The position numbers and the translations under genes are program-made. Below, piece by piece: positions 51,941 to 61,242 of a stretch of DNA of 64,000 nt. This DNA is from Gordonia sp. UBA7599 (GTDB lineage Bacteria; Actinomycetota; Actinomycetes; Mycobacteriales; Mycobacteriaceae). The DNA lies in NCBI GenBank assembly GCA_002477755.1, contig DLKD01000136.1, positions 785 to 64,784 on the forward strand, given 5' to 3'. How positions within the stretch are numbered: position 1 is the first letter of the stretch; each line of letters begins with the position of its first letter. Under the pieces are notes generated by a model. It ran no database searches, was not told the DNA's origin, and worked only from the letters and a program-made list of their open reading frames with translations.

Positions 51941-54310
51941 CTACAGGTCCCCGGGCAGCTTGTCGCGTCGGATCCCCCGCCAACTGGGGTGGCGGAGGTG
52001 CCCGGTCGACGTCCAGTCTAGGAACTGCACCTCGCCGACGATCTTCGGTAGCACCCACGTGGCGCTCGAAGCGACCGGCGCATCGATCTTGTCGAGGAAG
52101 GGACTGCGGCTGATCGTCAACGGTTTCAGTTCTGCCGCAAGGGACTTCAGTGCTGCGTCGGTGAAGCCGGTGCCCACGCGGCCAACGTAGCGCAGACCGG
52201 TCTCCTCGGGTAGACCCACGAGCAGCGAGCCGATTGTGCCCGCCCTCGTACCGCGACCCGGGCGCCAACCACCGACGACGACCTCGATGTCGGACCAGTT
52301 CTTGTGCTTGAGCCACGTATTGGCCCGACGACCCTGCTGGTAGGTCGAGCTGCGGCGCTTGGCGACGACGCCCTCATACCCGTGCTCGCGGCTGGCGGCG
52401 ACCGCCGCGGCGCCCGGACCGGGCAGCAGCGGAGGGATCTCGACGTGCTGGCAGCGGCGCAGCAGGGGCACCAATTCCTCGAGGAGAGTGCGGCGTTGCT
52501 CCCACGGCGTCGACAGCAGCGACTTACCGGCCAGCGCCAGGATGTCGAAGAGGAACAACTTGAGGCGGTACGGCTCGTCGGTGTGGCGCCGCGAACTCAA
52601 TAGCGTGAAATTGGTGCGCCCCGACGAGTCGAGCGCGACGACCTCACCGTCGAGGACGACGTCGAGCAGGCCGAGCGCCTCCGAGAGTTCGGCCAACTCC
52701 GGGAAATCTGCGGTCATGTCGATGCCCGAGCGCGACGACAGGCGCAGCCGCCCGTCGACGTATCGGGCAATGATCCGGTAGCCGTCCCACTTGCCCTCGA
52801 ACGCCCACGAGTCGTCGAGGTTGTCGATCTTCTCGTCGGTCGCCAGCATCGGCCGCGGATCGTGCAGTGACTCCGGCAGCAGCGGTCGCGGCTCGTCGGC
52901 CATGAGATGAACCAACCAGTTCTGGTTCCCCTGGGCCTTGCCCGTACGGATCAGCGCATAGCGGCCGTGGACGCGCTCGCCGTGCAGCACGACGATGATC
53001 TCGTCGTCGCGCCACTTCTCGACGGTGAAAGTGCCGGTGTCCCAGATCTCGACGTGACCGCCCCCGTACTCGCCTTTGGGGATGTCGCCGGAGAATCCCG
53101 CGTACTGCAGCGGGTGGTCCTCGGTGCGGATGGCCAGACGGTTCTGTGTCGGGTCGTCGGGGAGGTTCTTGGGCACCGCCCAACTGACGAGCACCCCGTC
53201 GTGCTCGAGGCGGAAGTCGTAGTGCAGTCGCCGCGCGTGGTGTTCCTGGATCACGAAGATGGGGCCGACCGGTCGTGGTGTCGGCTCGGCGTCATCGTCG
53301 ACGATGATTTCTTCCGCGTCGACGGCGGGCTCGGGCGTGCGGCCAGGCGTGCGCTTGCGTCGGTATTCACCGAGGTCGACGACGGGCTCCGGGTCTCGAT
53401 ACACGTCCTCGCTGCGCTCGTCGGCACTCGACCACCGGTGGGTATCGAGACCAGCCAACAGATCGCCGTCGGCTTCGACGCGCTCGAGTACCTCGTGCAG
53501 CGCGAGTTGTGCCAGATCGGCGTCGGCGAGTTCCTCCCACGTGCGCGGCGCGGCGACCCACGGCTGTGCGCGGCCGCGCAACGAGTACGGCGCGAGCGTC
53601 GTCTTGGATCCGCTGTTCTGGCTCCAGTCGAGGAAGACACGGTCTTCGCGCACGGCCTTGGTCATCGTGGCGGTGATCGCATCGGGGTGTGCGGCCGAGA
53701 GGCCCTCGGCGAGCTCGCGGGCGACGGCACGGGCCGAATCGGGACTCACCGGCGGATCGATGCGCGCGTATACGTGGATGCCTTTGCCGCCGCTGGTCAC
53801 CGGCCACGACTGCAGGCCGGCGCCGGCGAGGACGTCGCGGATGAGGATCGCGATCTGCGCGCACTGCGTCAACGGGACGCCGGGACCCGGGTCGAGATCG
53901 AAGATGATCCGATTGGCCAGGCCCTCCTGGCCCGGCCCGCCGTCGATCCGCCACTGCGGCACGTGCAGTTCCAGCGCCGCCATCTGTGCCATCCAGACGA
54001 GATCGGCACGGTCGGAGATGACGGGATAGACGATGGCTCGCTTGGAGTGCCCGACCGTGTAGCGGTCGAGCCACTCCGGCGACCCCGCCGGGAGGTTCTT
54101 CTCGAAGAACGGTGCCGCATCCACGCCCGATGGCCACCGTTTACGGGTCACGATGCGCCGCCGCAAATGCGGCAACATCGCATCGGCGATCCGCGTGTAG
54201 TAGTCGATGACCTCGAACTTGCGCGTCCCGCTCTCCGGATAGAGGACCTTGTCGAGGTTGGTGACGCCGATGGCCCGGCCGTCGACGTCGAGCACTCCGT
54301 TGTCGGCCAC
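51941..54310 (-). CDS. ligD: Multifunctional ATP-dependent DNA ligase LigD (Pol-PE-Lig)
   Basis: 789 aa. Domain order as in M. tuberculosis LigD: primase-polymerase (about 1-275; IIFDLDPGPGVP with the catalytic Asp pair, SGGKGIHVYARI), phosphoesterase (about 340-500; FVIQEHHARRLHYDFRLEHDG, named by ends), and ligase (about 515-789; EGKWDGYR with the adenylated Lys, LDGEVVALD, GYEGVVAKRR). It fills, trims and seals double-strand breaks in NHEJ with Ku, encoded divergently 97 bp away. The GTG at 54310 is favoured by GGGAGG 8 nt upstream; the frame extends to 54355. A 61-bp palindromic repeat lies in frame in the Pol-PE linker (residues about 287-306). Confidence 0.95.
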   Translation of the reverse strand: MADNGVLDVDGRAIGVTNLDKVLYPESGTRKFEVIDYYTRIADAMLPHLRRRIVTRKRWPSGVDAAPFFEKNLPAGSPEWLDRYTVGHSKRAIVYPVISDRADLVWMAQMAALELHVPQWRIDGGPGQEGLANRIIFDLDPGPGVPLTQCAQIAILIRDVLAGAGLQSWPVTSGGKGIHVYARIDPPVSPDSARAVARELAEGLSAAHPDAITATMTKAVREDRVFLDWSQNSGSKTTLAPYSLRGRAQPWVAAPRTWEELADADLAQLALHEVLERVEADGDLLAGLDTHRWSSADERSEDVYRDPEPVVDLGEYRRKRTPGRTPEPAVDAEEIIVDDDAEPTPRPVGPIFVIQEHHARRLHYDFRLEHDGVLVSWAVPKNLPDDPTQNRLAIRTEDHPLQYAGFSGDIPKGEYGGGHVEIWDTGTFTVEKWRDDEIIVVLHGERVHGRYALIRTGKAQGNQNWLVHLMADEPRPLLPESLHDPRPMLATDEKIDNLDDSWAFEGKWDGYRIIARYVDGRLRLSSRSGIDMTADFPELAELSEALGLLDVVLDGEVVALDSSGRTNFTLLSSRRHTDEPYRLKLFLFDILALAGKSLLSTPWEQRRTLLEELVPLLRRCQHVEIPPLLPGPGAAAVAASREHGYEGVVAKRRSSTYQQGRRANTWLKHKNWSDIEVVVGGWRPGRGTRAGTIGSLLVGLPEETGLRYVGRVGTGFTDAALKSLAAELKPLTISRSPFLDKIDAPVASSATWVLPKIVGEVQFLDWTSTGHLRHPSWRGIRRDKLPGDL
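53392..53452. repeat. 61-bp palindromic element inside ligD
   Basis: Perfect 11-bp terminal inverted repeats GGTCTCGATAC and GTATCGAGACC. The left 50 bp resemble the intergenic copy at 22317-22358, including ACTCGACCACCG. It falls in the linker between the polymerase and phosphoesterase domains, where inserted residues would be tolerated. Confidence 0.85.
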
Positions 54311-54407
54311 GCGCACCACCTCCCGCCGCTGTCGCCGGTCGTGCCGACCGGTCACACCATTGTCTCAACCTGCCGTATTCGGCACTCGCAGTGGCACAAT
54401 TGGCGCC

Positions 54408-55310
54408 ATGCGCTCGATCTGGAACGGTGATCTGAGCTTTGGCCTGGTCAATGTGCCCGTCAAGGCGTACTCGGCCACGGAGAGCCACGACCGTAAATCA
54501 CATCAGGTCGACTCCAAGGACGGCACGCGGATCCGCTACAAGCGGGTGCGGGAGGGAACCGACACCGAGGTCGAGTTCAGCAACATCGCCAACGCGTACG
54601 AGTCCGACGACGGTCAGACCGTGGTCCTGACGAAAGGCGACCTCGCGACGCTGCCGGTCACCCGCAGCCCGGAGATCTCCATCCTCGAGTTCGTGCCCGC
54701 CGATCAGGTCGATCCGATCTACTTCGACAAGCCGTACTACCTGGAACCGTCGTCGAAGTCGCCGAAGGCCTACGTGCTGCTGGCGAAGGCACTGGAGTCC
54801 ACCGACCGGCTGGCCATCGCGAATTTCACCCTGCGCAACCGCACCCGGCTCGCGGCGCTGCGTGTCGTCGACGGTGTGATGACGCTGCAGACTCTGCTGT
54901 GGCCCGACGAGGTGCGCAAGCCTGACTTCGGGTTCCTCGACGCCGGCGTCGAGGTGCGCGACCAGGAACTTGAGATGGCGAAGTCGCTCATCGAGACGAT
55001 GGCCAATGACTTCGACCCCGATGACTACTCCGACACCTACACCGAAGAGCTCGGCAAGCTCATCGAGTCGAAGGCCGGCGGATCACCGGCCTTCGTCGAC
55101 GACGAGCCGGCGGCGCCGACCGACGACGACGGGGAGGTCGCCGATCTGCTCGCCGCATTGCGCGCTTCGGTGAAGGACCGGACCGGCGGTGAGCTGCCCG
55201 CGGCGAAGGCGCCGGTCAAGCAGGCCGCTGCGAAGAAGGCACCAGCCAAGAAGGCGCCCGCTAAGAAAGCGGCGGCCAAGAAGGCCCCCGCCAAGAAGGC
55301 CGCCAGCTGA
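54408..55310 (+). CDS. ku: Ku DNA end-binding protein
   Basis: 300 aa. Starts MRSIWNGDLSFGLVNVPVK, the standard bacterial Ku opening, and keeps the core beta-barrel/ring region (about 1-250: EFVPADQVDPIYFDKPYYLEP, TLRNRTRLAALRV, named by segments). The C-terminus (255-300) is a Lys/Ala/Pro repeat of the PAKKA type, like the extended tails that bind DNA or LigD. Homodimeric Ku rings thread DNA ends and recruit LigD, encoded divergently. The ATG at 54408 begins the conserved domain; a CACAAT element 7 nt upstream is a weak -10 candidate. Secure. Confidence 0.96.
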   Translation: MRSIWNGDLSFGLVNVPVKAYSATESHDRKSHQVDSKDGTRIRYKRVREGTDTEVEFSNIANAYESDDGQTVVLTKGDLATLPVTRSPEISILEFVPADQVDPIYFDKPYYLEPSSKSPKAYVLLAKALESTDRLAIANFTLRNRTRLAALRVVDGVMTLQTLLWPDEVRKPDFGFLDAGVEVRDQELEMAKSLIETMANDFDPDDYSDTYTEELGKLIESKAGGSPAFVDDEPAAPTDDDGEVADLLAALRASVKDRTGGELPAAKAPVKQAAAKKAPAKKAPAKKAAAKKAPAKKAAS

Positions 55311-55400
55311 GCCGTGTGGCGCTGCTCGCCGGTATGACAATGGCTGGGTTGTTACCACGGACTAGGCTGGTCATCAACGTGATATCTAGGGGAGGCAATG

Positions 55401-56882
55401 ATGCCCGCAACGAATACTGACGTCCTCGACGTGCTCATCGTCGGCGCCGGACTGTCCGGCATCGACACCGCGTACCGGTTGACCGAGCGCAACCCGGGAC
55501 TCACCTACACGATCGTCGAGCAGCGCGACCAGATCGGCGGCACGTGGGACCTGTTCCGCTACCCCGGTGTGCGCAGCGACTCCGATATCTTCACGCTCAG
55601 CTTCCCCTGGTACCCGTGGAAGGGCACCCGCACCACCGCCCTGGGCCACGAGATCCGTGAGTACCTGCAGGACACCGCCAGCCATTTCGGCTTCGACAAA
55701 CACATCGACTTCGGTGTCACGGTCGTCTCGGCCGACTTCGATACCTCCACTGACGTGTGGACGGTGACGACGCAGGTCGACGGCCAGGAGCGCGAGTACC
55801 GCGCCCGTTTCCTGTACGTCTGCGCCGGCTACTACCGCTACGACCGCGGCTATGAACCCGACTTCCCGGGCATCGAGAACTTCCAGGGACAGGTGGTGCA
55901 CCCGCAGTTTTGGCCCGAGGACCTCGACTACCAGGGCAAGAAGGTCGTCGTGATCGGCTCGGGTGCGACGGCGGTGACGCTGATCCCGTCGATGTCCCCC
56001 GACGTCGAGAAGATCACCATGCTGCAGCGCTCGCCGACGTACATGGTGTCGCTGCCGTGGGAGGACCCGATGACGAAGGCGGCGCTGCGCTTCCTCCCGG
56101 ACAAGCCGGCCCACCAGCTAATCCGGGTGCGCAACGCGCTGGTGACCTACGGCATCTACATGTACTGTCGCAGCTTCCCGAAACTGTCGCGGCGAACGCT
56201 GCGGCGCATGGCCAAGCTGCAGCTGCCGAAGGGCTACCCCGTCGACGTCCACTTCAAGCCCAAGTACGAGCCGTGGGACCAGCGCTTGTGCATGATCCCG
56301 AGCGGTGACTTCTACACCGCGATCCGGTCGGGCAAGGCCGACGTCGTCACCGACCAGATCGAGACCTTCGACGAGAACGGCATCGTGCTGACGTCCGGCA
56401 AGCGCCTCGACGCCGACATCGTCGTCACCGCGACCGGCCTCGAACTCGTCGCCATGGGCGGTGCGACGATCTCGATCGATGGCGCCGAGCAGAAGCCGGG
56501 CGACCACCACGCCTACCGCGGCTACATGATCGAGGATGTGCCCAACCTGGCATGGGCCATCGGCTACACCAATGCCTCCTGGACGCTGCGTATCGACCTC
56601 ACCGCGCAGGCGGTGGCCAAGCTCATCGAGCTGATGCGCGAAAAGGGCTACACGCACGCCTACCCGACCGCCGGCGGTCAGATCCTCGAGGACGCACCGC
56701 TGATGGAGCTGGACTCCGGCTACGTCAAACGCGCGGAGGGCAACATCCCGAAGGGGTCCACGGTGCAGCCGTGGGTGGTGCGGCACAACCTGGTGCTCGA
56801 CGCGTTCGATGCCCGCCGCTACGACATCACCGAGGCCATGGTCTTCGGCACCGTCGACTCACCGGTGCGGGTCAATGCCTGA
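55401..56882 (+). CDS. FAD-containing Baeyer-Villiger-type monooxygenase, EthA-like
   Basis: 493 aa. FAD fold GAGLSGIDTAYRL near residue 14, NADP fold VVVIGSGATAVTL, and the BVMO fingerprint FQGQVVHPQFWP are intact. It looks strongly like M. tuberculosis EthA across its length (GGTWDLFRYPGVRSDSD, NPWDQRLC-type segment, GYTNASWTL, from memory). EthA oxidises ketones to esters and activates thioamide drugs. Two ATGs lie head to tail; the second (55401) is 5 nt from GGAGG and is chosen, the first at 55398 would add one Met. It overlaps the DUF4334 gene by 8 bp and begins a three-gene run. The natural ketone is unknown. Confidence 0.92.
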   Translation: MPATNTDVLDVLIVGAGLSGIDTAYRLTERNPGLTYTIVEQRDQIGGTWDLFRYPGVRSDSDIFTLSFPWYPWKGTRTTALGHEIREYLQDTASHFGFDKHIDFGVTVVSADFDTSTDVWTVTTQVDGQEREYRARFLYVCAGYYRYDRGYEPDFPGIENFQGQVVHPQFWPEDLDYQGKKVVVIGSGATAVTLIPSMSPDVEKITMLQRSPTYMVSLPWEDPMTKAALRFLPDKPAHQLIRVRNALVTYGIYMYCRSFPKLSRRTLRRMAKLQLPKGYPVDVHFKPKYEPWDQRLCMIPSGDFYTAIRSGKADVVTDQIETFDENGIVLTSGKRLDADIVVTATGLELVAMGGATISIDGAEQKPGDHHAYRGYMIEDVPNLAWAIGYTNASWTLRIDLTAQAVAKLIELMREKGYTHAYPTAGGQILEDAPLMELDSGYVKRAEGNIPKGSTVQPWVVRHNLVLDAFDARRYDITEAMVFGTVDSPVRVNA

Positions 56883-57351
56883 CGCCGCGGCACTGGCCGC
56901 CGCCGCCCAGATTCTTATCCGCATCGACACGGGTGAGAAGAACACTGCGCAAGAGTTGGACGAACTGTGGGCCCAGCTCCCGACTGTCCGCATCGAGGAG
57001 ATCCTCGGCTCGTGGCGCGGCGGCGAACTGCCGACCGGCCACCCGATGGACGGTCAGCTGGAGCAGGTCGGCTGGTACGGCAAGAACTTCATCTCGCGCA
57101 CGAACGTGCAGCCGCTGGTCTGCCGCAACGCCGACGGCGAGCTCTACTCCAACAAGGAGCTGGGCAAGGGTGAGGCCAGCCTCTGGCACGTCGAGTTCCG
57201 CGGCGAGGTGACCGCCTCGATGGTCTACGACGGTCAGGCCGTCATCGACCACTTCAAACGCGTCGATGACCGGACGCTGATGGGCATCATGAACGGCAAG
57301 TCGTCGCTGGTGCGCGACCACCACTTCTACTTCTACCTCGTCCGCGACTGA
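56875..57351 (+). CDS. GXWXG/DUF4334 domain protein
   Basis: 158 aa. The GXWXG motif appears as ILGSWRGGELPTGHP near residue 45, followed by a DUF4334-type beta-rich domain (GEASLWHVEFRGEVTASMVYDGQ, then DHFKRVDDRTLMGIMNGK). Function unknown; no catalytic motif, but the fold resembles small-ligand-binding proteins. The ATG is inside the end of the monooxygenase gene (8-bp overlap), so it is translated with it and probably acts in the same pathway. Cytosolic. An upstream frame to 56809 is unsupported. Confidence 0.8.
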   Translation: MPDAAALAAAAQILIRIDTGEKNTAQELDELWAQLPTVRIEEILGSWRGGELPTGHPMDGQLEQVGWYGKNFISRTNVQPLVCRNADGELYSNKELGKGEASLWHVEFRGEVTASMVYDGQAVIDHFKRVDDRTLMGIMNGKSSLVRDHHFYFYLVRD

Positions 57352-57380
57352 CGGCCGACCAATAACAGAGGAGAGTCGCG

Positions 57381-58283
57381 ATGGCACTGGACCTGTGGAA
57401 CGACGGCCCGACCAAGAAGGCGATCATCGACTTCGTCGAGGGGCCCGCCCAGACCGTGGCACCGGAGGAGCGGATCGCCACCTTCGACAACGACGGCACG
57501 CTGTGGTGCGAGAAGCCGACGGTGATCCAGGGCGACTTCATCCGCACCCGACTGTCCGAGCTGGGCAACGAAGACGAGTCGCTGGTGAAGTCGAACGCTG
57601 CGATCGAAGCGGCCGTCGACGGTGATCTCAAGCGGTTCGCGCAGGCCCTCGCCAAGCACAAGGAAGGCGACGATACCGACTCAACGTCGACCATCGACGC
57701 CCTACTCGCGGCCAACCCGGACAGCACGACGCAGGCCCACGCCGAGCGGGTGAAGGCCTTCTTCGCGACCGCGCAGCACCCGACGCTCAACCGGCCCTAC
57801 TCCGCATGCGGCTATGCGCCGATGATCGAGCTGCTGCGCTACCTCGAGGCCAACGGCTTCACCGTCTACATCGTGTCCGGCGGTGGCCGCGACTTCATGC
57901 GGCCGATCACGCCGGAGATCTACGGCATTCCACCCGAGCGGGTCATCGGCAGCACCTTCGCCGTCCACTACGTCGACGGGGAGATCGAGGTCAGCGACCG
58001 GTTGACCTCCATCGACGTCGGGCGGGGCAAGCCGGAGAGCATCTGGGGCGGCATCGGCCGCCGACCGCTGTTCGCCATGGGCAACTCCGACGGTGATATC
58101 GAGATGCTTGAGTACGCCACGACCGGAACCAACCCGGGCATCGGGTTGCTGGTCAACCACGACGACGCGCAGCGCGAGTTCGACTACACCAAGGGCGCGG
58201 AGAAGGCACTGCCCGAGGCGGCGCACCGCGGCTGGACGGTCGTGAGCATCAAGGACGACTGGGTCAAGGTCTTCGCCGACTGA
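57381..58283 (+). CDS. HAD-superfamily hydrolase (phosphoserine-phosphatase-like)
   Basis: 300 aa. HAD motif I is TFDNDGTLW with the nucleophile Asp, motif II VSGGGRDF, and motif IV GNSDGDIEML; a helical cap (about 60-130) lies between I and II. It should be a Mg2+-dependent phosphatase; the specific monoester is unknown. AGAGGAGAG lies 5-8 nt before the ATG. It begins 29 bp after the DUF4334 gene and likely shares its transcript. Its pairing with a BVMO is unexplained. No signal peptide, although some relatives are exported. Confidence 0.85.
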   Translation: MALDLWNDGPTKKAIIDFVEGPAQTVAPEERIATFDNDGTLWCEKPTVIQGDFIRTRLSELGNEDESLVKSNAAIEAAVDGDLKRFAQALAKHKEGDDTDSTSTIDALLAANPDSTTQAHAERVKAFFATAQHPTLNRPYSACGYAPMIELLRYLEANGFTVYIVSGGGRDFMRPITPEIYGIPPERVIGSTFAVHYVDGEIEVSDRLTSIDVGRGKPESIWGGIGRRPLFAMGNSDGDIEMLEYATTGTNPGIGLLVNHDDAQREFDYTKGAEKALPEAAHRGWTVVSIKDDWVKVFAD

Positions 58284-58306
58284 CTCCTCGGGCGCTGTGT
58301 GCTCGA

Positions 58307-58312
58307 TAGTCT
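58307..58312 (+). promoter_or_regulatory. -10 box TAGTCT, leaderless spacing
   Basis: Ends 6 nt before the GTG at 58319, giving the FMN oxidase gene its own promoter. Confidence 0.45.
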
Positions 58313-58318
58313 GTGCCC

Positions 58319-59608
58319 GTGGAATCCGGAGTCGGGCGCGAGCGCCAAAACGTCATCTACCGAGCGGGAATCGCCGACGGCCGGCCAGCCGTCCCGACCG
58401 ACTACGCCGAACTCGAGCGCCGCGCGCATGCGGCGATGTCGGAGAAGGCGTGGGCCTATGTCGCCGGCGGCGCGGGTGAGGGCTCGACGATGGTCGCGAA
58501 CCGTCGGGCACTGGACCGCTGGAAGATCGTGCCGCGGGTGCTGCGCGACGTCTCGCAGCGCAGTCTCGCCGTCGACCTCTTCGGCCAACGGTTGCCCGCG
58601 CCGCTGCTGGTGTCCCCGGTGGGCGCGGGCGGACTCGTCGCGCGCAACGCCGATGTCACGATCGGCAAGGCCGCGGCATCGCTGGGCCTGCCCTACATCT
58701 TCTCCAACCAGGGCAGTGCGCCGATGGAGGATGTCGCCGCGGCGATGGACGCGGTTTCGCCGGGCGCGCCGCGGTGGTTCCAGCTGTACTGGTCGGTCGA
58801 CGAGCAGCTCGTCGACAGTTTCCTGAACCGAGCCGAGGCGATGGGTGCGGCGGCGATCGCAGTCACCCTGGACACGACGATGCTCGGTTGGCGCCCGCAG
58901 GACCTCAACCTCGGGTCGTTGCCCTTCGCCCGCGGTGAGGGCATCGCGCAGTACACGCGCGACCCGCGGTTCCGGGCGATCGTCGATGAGCGTGTGGCAA
59001 ACCCCGACCCCGACGCGGCGTCGCCGAAGCCGTCGGTCGGGGCGATCAAGACGCTGGCGTCCATCGCGCGCAACGCGCCGGGCAACTGGTGGCGCAACCT
59101 CGTCGACAAGCATCCGCGCGCGGCGGTCGAGACGTTCCTGGAGATCTATTCGCGGCCCAGCCTCTCGTGGGCCGACATCGAGGACCTGCGCGCCCGGACG
59201 CCCCTGCCGATCGTGTTGAAGGGTGTCTTGCACCCCGACGACGCGCGGCACGCGGTCGACATCGGCGTCGACGGGATCATCGTGTCCAACCACGGCGGAC
59301 GGCAGGTCGACGGCGCTATCGGTTCGATCGACGCCCTCGTCGACGTGGTCGATGCGGTTGGCGGGCGCACCAAGATCCTCGTCGACTCGGGCGTCCACAC
59401 CGGGTCCGACGTGTTCAAGGCGCTGGCGCTGGGGGCTGACGCGGCGTGCATCGGCCGGGCGCACATGTACGGGCTGGCCGTCGCGGGGGAAACGGGGGTG
59501 CGCGAGGTGCTCACCAACATCGCCGCCGAGCTCGACCTCACGCTGGGGCTGTCGGGGCACACCGATGTCGCGGCCCTGGACCGTGGCGCGCTGAAGGAGA
59601 TTGGCTAG
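58319..59608 (+). CDS. FMN-dependent alpha-hydroxy-acid oxidase/lactate 2-monooxygenase family
   Basis: 429 aa TIM-barrel flavoprotein. FMN and substrate motifs are in order: LLVSPVGAGGL, FQLYWSVDEQ, and the signature SNHGGRQVDGA with the catalytic His and Arg; the phosphate site is VDSGVHTGSDVFKALALGADAACIGR (ends VDSG and CIGR). The family oxidises L-2-hydroxy acids such as lactate; lactate 2-monooxygenase decarboxylates its product to acetate. Which applies is undetermined. GTG at 58319 is favoured by the TAGTCT box; a GTG six bases earlier is the alternative. It follows the HAD gene by 35 bp. Confidence 0.87.
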   Translation: MESGVGRERQNVIYRAGIADGRPAVPTDYAELERRAHAAMSEKAWAYVAGGAGEGSTMVANRRALDRWKIVPRVLRDVSQRSLAVDLFGQRLPAPLLVSPVGAGGLVARNADVTIGKAAASLGLPYIFSNQGSAPMEDVAAAMDAVSPGAPRWFQLYWSVDEQLVDSFLNRAEAMGAAAIAVTLDTTMLGWRPQDLNLGSLPFARGEGIAQYTRDPRFRAIVDERVANPDPDAASPKPSVGAIKTLASIARNAPGNWWRNLVDKHPRAAVETFLEIYSRPSLSWADIEDLRARTPLPIVLKGVLHPDDARHAVDIGVDGIIVSNHGGRQVDGAIGSIDALVDVVDAVGGRTKILVDSGVHTGSDVFKALALGADAACIGRAHMYGLAVAGETGVREVLTNIAAELDLTLGLSGHTDVAALDRGALKEIG

Positions 59609-59623
59609 GCCGACCGGTATCGC

Positions 59624-60493
59624 CTAGATCAGGGGTCGGCCGGTGCGGTTGCGCCACCGGACGTCGGCGATCAGGAGTTTGAACGGCAGCACCTGGATGG
59701 CCTGCGGGGTGACCCGGCTCGCGATGCGCAGCACCACGTTGTTGGCGTCGAAGAAGCGCTCCTGGTTGGGGCTCGGGTACCACTCGAGTTTGTCGCGGAA
59801 CTCCTCGGGGAGGTAGCCCAGCGTGAGCGCTTCGCTGATCCACGTGAAGGCCCGCCCGGAATACGGCCCGAGGAAGCGCAGGCGCATCAGCTTGGCCAGG
59901 TACTCGCGGATGCCCGGGTCGACCTCGGTGATCGACTCGACCGTCTCATCCCAATAGCGCTGGAAGTCCTCCCGCGTGGCCGGCCACATCTCGTAGGGCA
60001 TCTGCAGCGTCGTCCCCATGACGGCGCCCTGGCGGTAGGCCTGTTCGTTGACCTCGCCGGGCCGCCCGTATAGGCGAGTGATGTCCTCCCAGCCGCGGTA
60101 CAGGCAGGCCGCCACCCACATCTGCAGCTTCGGGTCCATGGCGTTGTACTTCACCGGGGACTCGTTGTTGGAGTGGACCTGGCGGTGTGCGGAGTTGACC
60201 GCCTCGCGGTACATCTTGCGGTCCGACGCGGTGCCCAGGGCCGCGACGGCCAGGTACGTCAGCGTTGTCCTGGTCCGCTTGACGGGGTGTTTGAGGAGAC
60301 TGCCCGATTCCACCCGGCTCTCCACGACACCGCGCCCGACCGGGGTGTTGGCCATCTGCATGATGACGTTGGCGGGCCCGGCGAGCAGGGCGGCGATGTA
60401 GAGGTTGACGTCTGGCGACTTGAGCGCGTCCATCTCCTCGCGGGACATCCGCGCTGGGCGCTGGTCGGCCGGGACATGCGTCGTTGCAGTCAT
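59624..60493 (-). CDS. MpaB/DUF2236-family oxygenase
   Basis: 289 aa. The oxygenase MpaB/latex-clearing-protein (DUF2236) fold is indicated by VESGSLLKHPVKRTRTTLTYL, the SAHRQVHSNN motif that holds the heme-binding His in characterised relatives, and YNAMDPKLQMWVAACLY. Such b-type heme proteins use O2 to cleave double bonds (rubber oxygenase Lcp) or long side chains (mycophenolic acid MpaB); this one's substrate is unknown. No signal peptide. GAGGGAG lies 7 nt before the ATG at 60493; the frame extends to 60553. Divergent from two TetR genes, one of which may regulate it. Confidence 0.85.
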   Translation of the reverse strand: MTATTHVPADQRPARMSREEMDALKSPDVNLYIAALLAGPANVIMQMANTPVGRGVVESRVESGSLLKHPVKRTRTTLTYLAVAALGTASDRKMYREAVNSAHRQVHSNNESPVKYNAMDPKLQMWVAACLYRGWEDITRLYGRPGEVNEQAYRQGAVMGTTLQMPYEMWPATREDFQRYWDETVESITEVDPGIREYLAKLMRLRFLGPYSGRAFTWISEALTLGYLPEEFRDKLEWYPSPNQERFFDANNVVLRIASRVTPQAIQVLPFKLLIADVRWRNRTGRPLI

Positions 60494-60633
60494 TCGTGCT
60501 CCCTCGGTGCTGTCCTCGATTGTCCCATCATTGGACCGGAAATTTAGTGACAACGACTGTTCTCAGTTTACTTCGCCGCGCCCGGCGCTGGCCAGCGCGC
60601 CTCTTGCAGCGCCGTCGATGACACAATGGGGAT

Positions 60634-61242
60634 ATGGCTTCCCAGTCGGTGACCGCCTTGCGCACGTATGCCGGTGAGCAGGGCGACGAACGCATCGCCC
60701 GCCGTCGTGAGCAGCTGATGGACGCCGCGCTGGAGGTGCTCGGGTCCGACGACGGCGGCGCGCTCACCGTGCGCGGCGTGTGCCGAGAGGCGAAGCTGAC
60801 CGCGCGCTACTTCTACGAGAGCTTCGATTCGGCCGACGACCTCGTCGCCGCGGCCTACGACCGTGTCGTCGACGAGATCAGTGGTGCCGCCAGTGATGCC
60901 TTCGGCCGTGGCACCGACATCCGCTCCCGAGCCCGCGGGGCGGTCGAGGCCATCGTGCGGGTCATCGACGACGACCGTCGCAAGGGACGGTTGATGTTCT
61001 CGCCGAAGCTGCTCTCGACGACGCTGGCGACGCGTCGGATGGCCGCGACGCGGAGTCTGGCCGCGCTTACTGTGCAGACGACGGCCGGGACGCACCACGA
61101 GCCGACCGAAGCCGATGTCGCCGCGGCCTACTACCGCGTCGGGGGGCTGGGCAACCTGCTGTCCGCTTGGCTCGACGACCGTGTGCAGCTTCCGCGCGAC
61201 GAACTGATCGACGCCTGCACCGGCCTGCTGCTCGGTGAGTGA
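60634..61242 (+). CDS. TetR-family regulator 1
   Basis: 202 aa. The N-terminal helix-turn-helix (about 25-70) reads RREQLMDAALEVLGS through LTVRGVCREAKLTARYFYESFDSADDLVAA (ends named), a clear TetR domain; the C-terminal ligand domain is not recognisable. It is divergent from the MpaB-like gene over 140 bp, which holds an imperfect GACA/TGTT dyad (about 60548-60561), so it may repress that gene. The second TetR gene overlaps its end by 8 bp. The ligand is unknown. Confidence 0.88.
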   Translation: MASQSVTALRTYAGEQGDERIARRREQLMDAALEVLGSDDGGALTVRGVCREAKLTARYFYESFDSADDLVAAAYDRVVDEISGAASDAFGRGTDIRSRARGAVEAIVRVIDDDRRKGRLMFSPKLLSTTLATRRMAATRSLAALTVQTTAGTHHEPTEADVAAAYYRVGGLGNLLSAWLDDRVQLPRDELIDACTGLLLGE

